Shown here piece after piece: positions 30,698 to 33,736 of a stretch of DNA of 33,736 nucleotides. The stretch's first letter is position 1. Each line of letters begins with the position of its first letter. The notes under the pieces are model-generated. The model was not told the DNA's origin. It did not search any database and worked only from the letters and a program-made list of their open reading frames with translations. A program made the translations under genes and the position numbers. This DNA is from UBA4717 sp002404395. Its GTDB lineage: Bacteria; Bacillota; Clostridia; Oscillospirales; CAG-272. The stretch is from positions 1-33,736 of the forward strand of contig CALFNW010000053.1 of NCBI GenBank assembly GCA_937902275.1. The letters are read 5' to 3'.

Positions 30698-31609
30698 TTA
30701 TTTATGCCAAAGCCCGTCTGGATAATCACCGCGTGCTACCGAGTCGCGAATAAATTTTTCAAGTGCCGGCTTATCCTCGTGATAGGTCACACCGTACCAC
30801 TTAGCCTCTGTGTTGAGCACCGCCGCGTCGCAACGCCCCTCATCAATCGCTCTCGCCACAACAAACGGCAGGAAAAACTCGCCCTTCATCGGGTCCTTGG
30901 CACCGTTTTTGACCTCGTAGAGAAAATCCTTGAAGTCGGCTTCGAGCATATCGAAAATTTCGGGAGTAAAGCCCCAGAAATTCATTGACACGGTCGCACG
31001 GCGGTCAAGGTCATGCCACACATCAGCTTCAAGATACTGCACCTTGCCGCCGTTTTCCATGATCTTAGTGCGCTCGGTAACGCACTTGAGCATTCCGTTT
31101 TCGCTCTCGCATACTCCGCGGGCAACGCTTCCGTTTTCGGTGATCGTGTTTTCGAGCACGTATCCCACCATTGCGAAATGAGGCTTCCCGTCATGCTTTA
31201 CGTTAGCAAGAAAATCAGTAAGTTTCGCGTATGCGTCCGCGCCGTAAAAATCGTCGGCGTTAATTACGATAAACGGTTCGTTCACCTTATTTTTACAGCA
31301 CAGCACCGCCTGACCGGTGCCCCACGGCTTGGTTCTTCCCTCGGGGACAACGTATCCGTCCGGAATATCGTCAAGCGTTTGGAACACATATTCAACCTTT
31401 ACCTTGTTTTCGATTCTTGCCCCCACCGTCTCTCTGAAAACATCGTAGTTTTCGGGCTTTATTATGAAAACCACCTTATCGACCCCGGCACGCACCGCGT
31501 CGAATATCGAAAAATCGACAATAAACTCTCCGTGCGGCGTAACAGGGTCGATCTGCTTGAGACCGCCGTATCTGCTGCCCATTCCGGCAGCCATTATCAC
31601 AAGTGTCAT
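30698..31609 (-). CDS. Sugar-1-phosphate nucleotidyltransferase
   Basis: A 303-residue NTP_transferase-fold protein. The N-terminal nucleotide loop is MAAGMGSRYGGLKQIDPV, followed by GEFIVDFSIFDA, RTKPWGTGQAVLCC and the metal-binding VINADDFYG. The middle part includes ARGVCE, VSMNFWGFTPEIF and, near the end, TEAKWYGVTYHEDK. Next to galE and galM it is likely to form a UDP-sugar from UTP and a hexose-1-phosphate, but the base and sugar cannot be told from sequence. The ATG at 31609 has GGAGG 5 nt upstream; an in-frame TTG at 31621 overlaps the SD flank. The hairpin repeat lies 13 nt upstream. Confidence 0.86.
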   Translation of the reverse strand: MTLVIMAAGMGSRYGGLKQIDPVTPHGEFIVDFSIFDAVRAGVDKVVFIIKPENYDVFRETVGARIENKVKVEYVFQTLDDIPDGYVVPEGRTKPWGTGQAVLCCKNKVNEPFIVINADDFYGADAYAKLTDFLANVKHDGKPHFAMVGYVLENTITENGSVARGVCESENGMLKCVTERTKIMENGGKVQYLEADVWHDLDRRATVSMNFWGFTPEIFDMLEADFKDFLYEVKNGAKDPMKGEFFLPFVVARAIDEGRCDAAVLNTEAKWYGVTYHEDKPALEKFIRDSVARGDYPDGLWHK

Positions 31610-31622
31610 TTCCGCCTCCAAT

Positions 31623-31637
31623 GTCGGCGTAGCCGAC
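31623..31637 (-). repeat. GTCGGC hairpin, copy 7 (upstream of nucleotidyltransferase)
   Basis: GTCGGC-TAC-GCCGAC on the mRNA strand, perfect stem, 13 nt before the ATG and directly before GGAGG. The rest of the 167-bp gap to rpiB shows only a GC-rich imperfect dyad near 31665-31690. Confidence 0.88.
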
Positions 31638-31776
31638 TCAATAAATATTCCTTAATTTCAAAACCTGCCGCGGACCCGTTCGGACGGCATAAGCACCGGA
31701 CTCACTGATTAAAGCCCGGGACTCCGCTTGCCTTTGTACGTCGGATTCTGAGACCCGATATTGTCAAACCAAACCG

Positions 31777-32220
31777 TCACTTGCTTACGATGTCGTCGAA
31801 CATGGAGATCCTGCGTGTGTGGCGTCCGCCGAGAAATTCGGTAGTCACAAACAACTCAACCATATCGCAGGCAAGTCCCGCGCCTATCACCCTGCCGCCG
31901 AGGCAAAGCACATTGGCATCGTTATGCATACGCGTCATGCGCGCGCTGAAAGTATCGGCACAGCAAGCCGCCCTGATCCCCTTATGCTTGTTGGCAGCCA
32001 TACTCATACCTATGCCGGTGCCGCATACAAGTATTCCGAGCGTATGGCTTTTATCGGTTATCGCCCCGCATACCTTGTCCGCATATATCGGATAATCCAC
32101 GCTTTCTTCGCTGTCGCATCCGAAATCGGTATACTCCACCTGCATTTCGTCAAGCTTTTTTTCGATCTCAAGCTTCAGTGCATAGCCGCCGTGATCGCAG
32201 CCGATCGCAATTTTATTCAT
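31777..32220 (-). CDS. rpiB: Ribose-5-phosphate isomerase B
   Basis: A 147-residue RpiB/LacAB-type isomerase that interconverts ribose-5-phosphate and ribulose-5-phosphate. Signatures are IAIGCDHGGYALK, the catalytic-loop CGTGIGMSMAANKHKGIRAA (Cys as general base), RMHNDANVLCLGGRVIG and the C-terminal GGRHTRRI. Length is normal. AGGAGG lies 5 nt before the ATG at 32220 and immediately after the hairpin repeat, so the hairpin and SD form one unit. The reading frame is open upstream into tsaB but that part is not family sequence. It sits where rimI often follows tsaB. Confidence 0.97.
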   Translation of the reverse strand: MNKIAIGCDHGGYALKLEIEKKLDEMQVEYTDFGCDSEESVDYPIYADKVCGAITDKSHTLGILVCGTGIGMSMAANKHKGIRAACCADTFSARMTRMHNDANVLCLGGRVIGAGLACDMVELFVTTEFLGGRHTRRISMFDDIVSK

Positions 32221-32230
32221 ATTTCCTCCT

Positions 32231-32245
32231 GTCGGCAGAGCCGAT
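32231..32245 (-). repeat. GTCGGC hairpin, copy 8 (upstream of rpiB)
   Basis: Minus-strand ATCGGC-TCT-GCCGAC: five paired bases plus an A-C end mismatch, with a variant loop. It ends 10 nt before the ATG and abuts AGGAGG. It fills the 28-bp tsaB-rpiB gap. Confidence 0.78.
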
Positions 32246-32248
32246 ATA

Positions 32249-32998
32249 TTATTTATTCTCGTTTTTTCCGTTTTCAAGCTCGCGTTCGGCAAGCGTGGGT
32301 CGCAGATAAAGCGCCGCCAGACGCTCATCGGTACAGAGCGCTTTTTCTTCGGAGCTCATGTCAGCGTAATGTAAATACGCAACGCGCGCCGCCGAAGCCG
32401 CGTGCGGATGCGTCACAAGCTCGGGGGCGCATCTGATACTCACGCTCGGATATTCTTCGGCGAGTGATGCGCAAAGTTCTCTCATCCGCAAAGCCCCGTC
32501 GCCGACGAAACAAAGCTCACGCGCGCTCGTACGCGCTCGCTCAAGCACTTCACGCGCAAGCATCTCGCCGTCGGTCAGCCGATCCTCACATTCGCGCATA
32601 AGAGAGCCGCTGTCGCTCATAAATACCGCATTGTAAAAATTTCCGCGTCTGGCATCGCAGACCGGAACGGTCACAGCGCACAGCTCAAGCGCGCCGTAAG
32701 CCAATGCCTCAAGCGATGAAACCGCAACGCAGGGCTTCTGCCTGCCGAATGCCAAGCCTTTTATCATAGACACTGCCACTCTGATCCCGGTAAACGAGCC
32801 GGGACCGACGGTGCAGGCAAACATATCAATATCATCAATCGTACAAAATGCCGAGTCAAGCACGCTTTTCACCATCGGCAAGAGCGTTTCGCCGTGAGTG
32901 CGCGCGCCCGACACGAATGCTGACGCCGCAACGATATTATCATTAATAAGCGCCGCACTGCCGTCGGCAGTGCACGCATCAAGCGCAAAAATCCTCAT
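32249..32998 (-). CDS. tsaB: tRNA threonylcarbamoyladenosine biosynthesis protein TsaB
   Basis: A 249-residue ASKHA-fold TsaB, the non-catalytic partner of TsaD in the t6A37 complex. It begins MRIFALDACTADGSAALI, followed by THGETLLPMV, the hallmark GPGSFTGIRV and CDARRGNFYNAVF. The ATG at 32998 is chosen because the family N terminus starts there. The frame is open for 18 more codons, but these run through the hairpin and into tsaE. The SD is weak (GGGTCGAG). It starts 41 bp after the tsaE stop in a tsaE-tsaB arrangement typical of Firmicutes. tsaD is not in the window. Confidence 0.95.
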   Translation of the reverse strand: MRIFALDACTADGSAALINDNIVAASAFVSGARTHGETLLPMVKSVLDSAFCTIDDIDMFACTVGPGSFTGIRVAVSMIKGLAFGRQKPCVAVSSLEALAYGALELCAVTVPVCDARRGNFYNAVFMSDSGSLMRECEDRLTDGEMLAREVLERARTSARELCFVGDGALRMRELCASLAEEYPSVSIRCAPELVTHPHAASAARVAYLHYADMSSEEKALCTDERLAALYLRPTLAERELENGKNENK

Positions 32999-33010
32999 CT
33001 CGACCCAAAA

Positions 33011-33025
33011 ATCGGCGTAGCCGAC
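33011..33025 (-). repeat. GTCGGC hairpin, copy 9 (between tsaE and tsaB)
   Basis: Minus-strand GTCGGC-TAC-GCCGAT: the outermost pair is G-T and the loop is TAC. It ends 12 nt before the tsaB ATG inside an operon, so it cannot depend on a promoter at this site. Confidence 0.82.
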
Positions 33026-33039
33026 ACATACACATAAGC

Positions 33040-33492
33040 CTAACCGCGGCACTCGCTTACAACTATTTTTCTCGACTTGTCCCCCTCGGGGAGGATCTCG
33101 ACCTTAAGATAACGCTCAGGCAGCGCGAATGTGATGTTTTCACTCCATTCGGTAACTATGACCCCGTGCCGCTCGAAATATCCGTCAAAATCTATTGAAG
33201 CAAGCCCGTCCTCGTCGGTTATCCTGTACATATCAAAATGAAACAGTGTGGGAACCAGGCTGTCGGCGGGCGCGTATTCATTCACTATCGCATAGGTAGG
33301 ACTTGAGACCTGCGCACCGTTTGCGATCACCGAGGCAAGTCCCCGCACAAATGCAGTCTTGCCTGCGCCGAGTCCGCCGAAAAGCGCCACAAAGCCGAAT
33401 TCTGCCGCAGTCGGCGCAAGCTTCGCGCCGAGCTTTTCGGTCTCTTCAACCGAATCCGACTCGTATATCACTTCCGATTCCGCAATTGTCAT
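33040..33492 (-). CDS. tsaE: tRNA threonylcarbamoyladenosine biosynthesis ATPase TsaE
   Basis: A 150-residue P-loop ATPase that powers turnover of the TsaB-TsaD complex. Walker A is GGLGAGKTAF, then SSPTYAIVNEY and LFHFDMYRI. EWSENI carries the conserved Glu/Trp region, and the protein ends with an ERYLKVEIL strand. The ATG at 33492 has AAGGA 9 nt upstream; an in-frame TTG at 33501 is too close to the SD. It is the first gene of the long minus-strand run, with a clear promoter and a dyad over the -35. Confidence 0.95.
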   Translation of the reverse strand: MTIAESEVIYESDSVEETEKLGAKLAPTAAEFGFVALFGGLGAGKTAFVRGLASVIANGAQVSSPTYAIVNEYAPADSLVPTLFHFDMYRITDEDGLASIDFDGYFERHGVIVTEWSENITFALPERYLKVEILPEGDKSRKIVVSECRG

Positions 33493-33536
33493 ATGTATCA
33501 ATCCTTGTCTTTCAAGCGTTTATCTTCATAAATTTT

Positions 33537-33565
33537 ATTATATCATTATTTTTACGCAAGGTCAA
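33537..33565 (-). promoter_or_regulatory. Sigma-A promoter for the tsaE operon
   Basis: Minus-strand TTGACC (33560-33565), 17-bp spacer, perfect TATAAT (33537-33542). Confidence 0.85.
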
Positions 33566-33580
33566 GTATTCTTGCGCAAA
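33551..33580. promoter_or_regulatory. 10-10-10 inverted repeat over the tsaE -35
   Basis: TTTACGCAAG, a 10-bp spacer, then CTTGCGCAAA (one mismatch). The dyad covers the -35 box, as a repressor operator would. Confidence 0.5.
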
Positions 33581-33600
33581 AATCAGAAAAAGCAAAACTG

Positions 33601-33615
33601 TGCCGCCAAGCGGCA
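33601..33615 (-). terminator. Possible terminator of a gene beyond the window edge
   Basis: TGCCGC-CAA-GCGGCA, a 6-bp stem with a 3-nt loop, followed on the minus strand by CAGTTTTGCTTTTT. The final ~120 bp of the window hold no recognisable gene. Confidence 0.4.
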
Positions 33616-33736
33616 AAATGTCACTTTCAAAACCCGTCGGCAATATGGGCTTTTAAATCTTTTTTTGCGTGTTTTTCTGCTATTGTAGGTTTGTCAATGA
33701 TGTGTTACAAAAATCAGAAAACTTCGCCGTTGGATA

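Noticed and set aside
2823..33025. The GTCGGC hairpins as intrinsic terminators
   Set aside because: The T-rich tract precedes the stem on the mRNA strand and is not after it, and the stem is followed by an SD and start codon.
32999..33052. 18-residue N-terminal extension of TsaB
   Set aside because: It would be encoded by the hairpin and would overlap tsaE; the family N terminus begins at MRIFALD.
1..33736. CRISPR array
   Set aside because: The hairpin copies are kilobases apart, with genes between them and no regular spacers.

Overview
The window reads as a chromosomal segment of an endospore-forming Clostridia-type Firmicute of moderate GC. It has a spoVA operon, a SpoIID-type protein, a YtvI-type protein, strong Shine-Dalgarno (SD) sites and sigma-A promoters. 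Sporulation genes, an AraC-regulated glycoside locus and many intracellular sugar enzymes suggest a gut anaerobe, but placement below class is inference. I see no rRNA, tRNA, CRISPR array, prophage or transposase gene.

Layout. 1-4260 (minus strand): the 5' part of a YtvI-like permease, then a VanZ-like protein, homoserine dehydrogenase (hom) and a MATE exporter. 4475-8233 (plus): rpsO, pnp and nadA, with clear promoters and terminators. 8286-16757: an 8.5-kb glycoside locus. It has two AraC-type regulators at the outer sides, a zinc-less MDR dehydrogenase with a Gfo/Idh oxidoreductase, a cytoplasmic GH78 alpha-L-rhamnosidase, and a second Gfo/Idh oxidoreductase with an IolE-like TIM-barrel protein. 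16785-18761 (minus): spoVAC-spoVAD-spoVAE behind a convincing sigma-G promoter. 19003-20190 (plus): a degenerate polysaccharide-deacetylase-fold protein. 20351-33492: a long minus-strand run read as tsaE, tsaB, rpiB, sugar nucleotidyltransferase, galE, galM, metal-efflux-type permease, prfA, sua5, a GyrA/ParC-type subunit, an exported protein of unknown function and a SpoIID/LytB protein.

How the genes work together. tsaE, tsaB and sua5 supply steps of tRNA t6A synthesis. The nucleotidyltransferase, galE and galM form a galactose / UDP-sugar module. The glycoside locus looks like a two-branch oxidative (keto-sugar) pathway coupled to rhamnose removal; no transporter or rhamnose-catabolic gene is visible in it.

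The most unusual feature is a family of nine near-identical hairpins (GTCGGC, 3-nt loop, GCCGAC). All lie in the same orientation relative to the gene, just upstream of the SD. Eight of the nine end 10-13 nt before the start codon, and their genes are functionally unrelated. Two copies are the gene-proximal end of a roughly 145-bp intergenic repeat, and a third is the end of a shortened version. On the template strand most loops are GNA, the class that gives unusually stable DNA mini-hairpins. This is either a mobile repeat family targeted to ribosome-binding sites or a common post-transcriptional control element. I do not recognise it as a described family.
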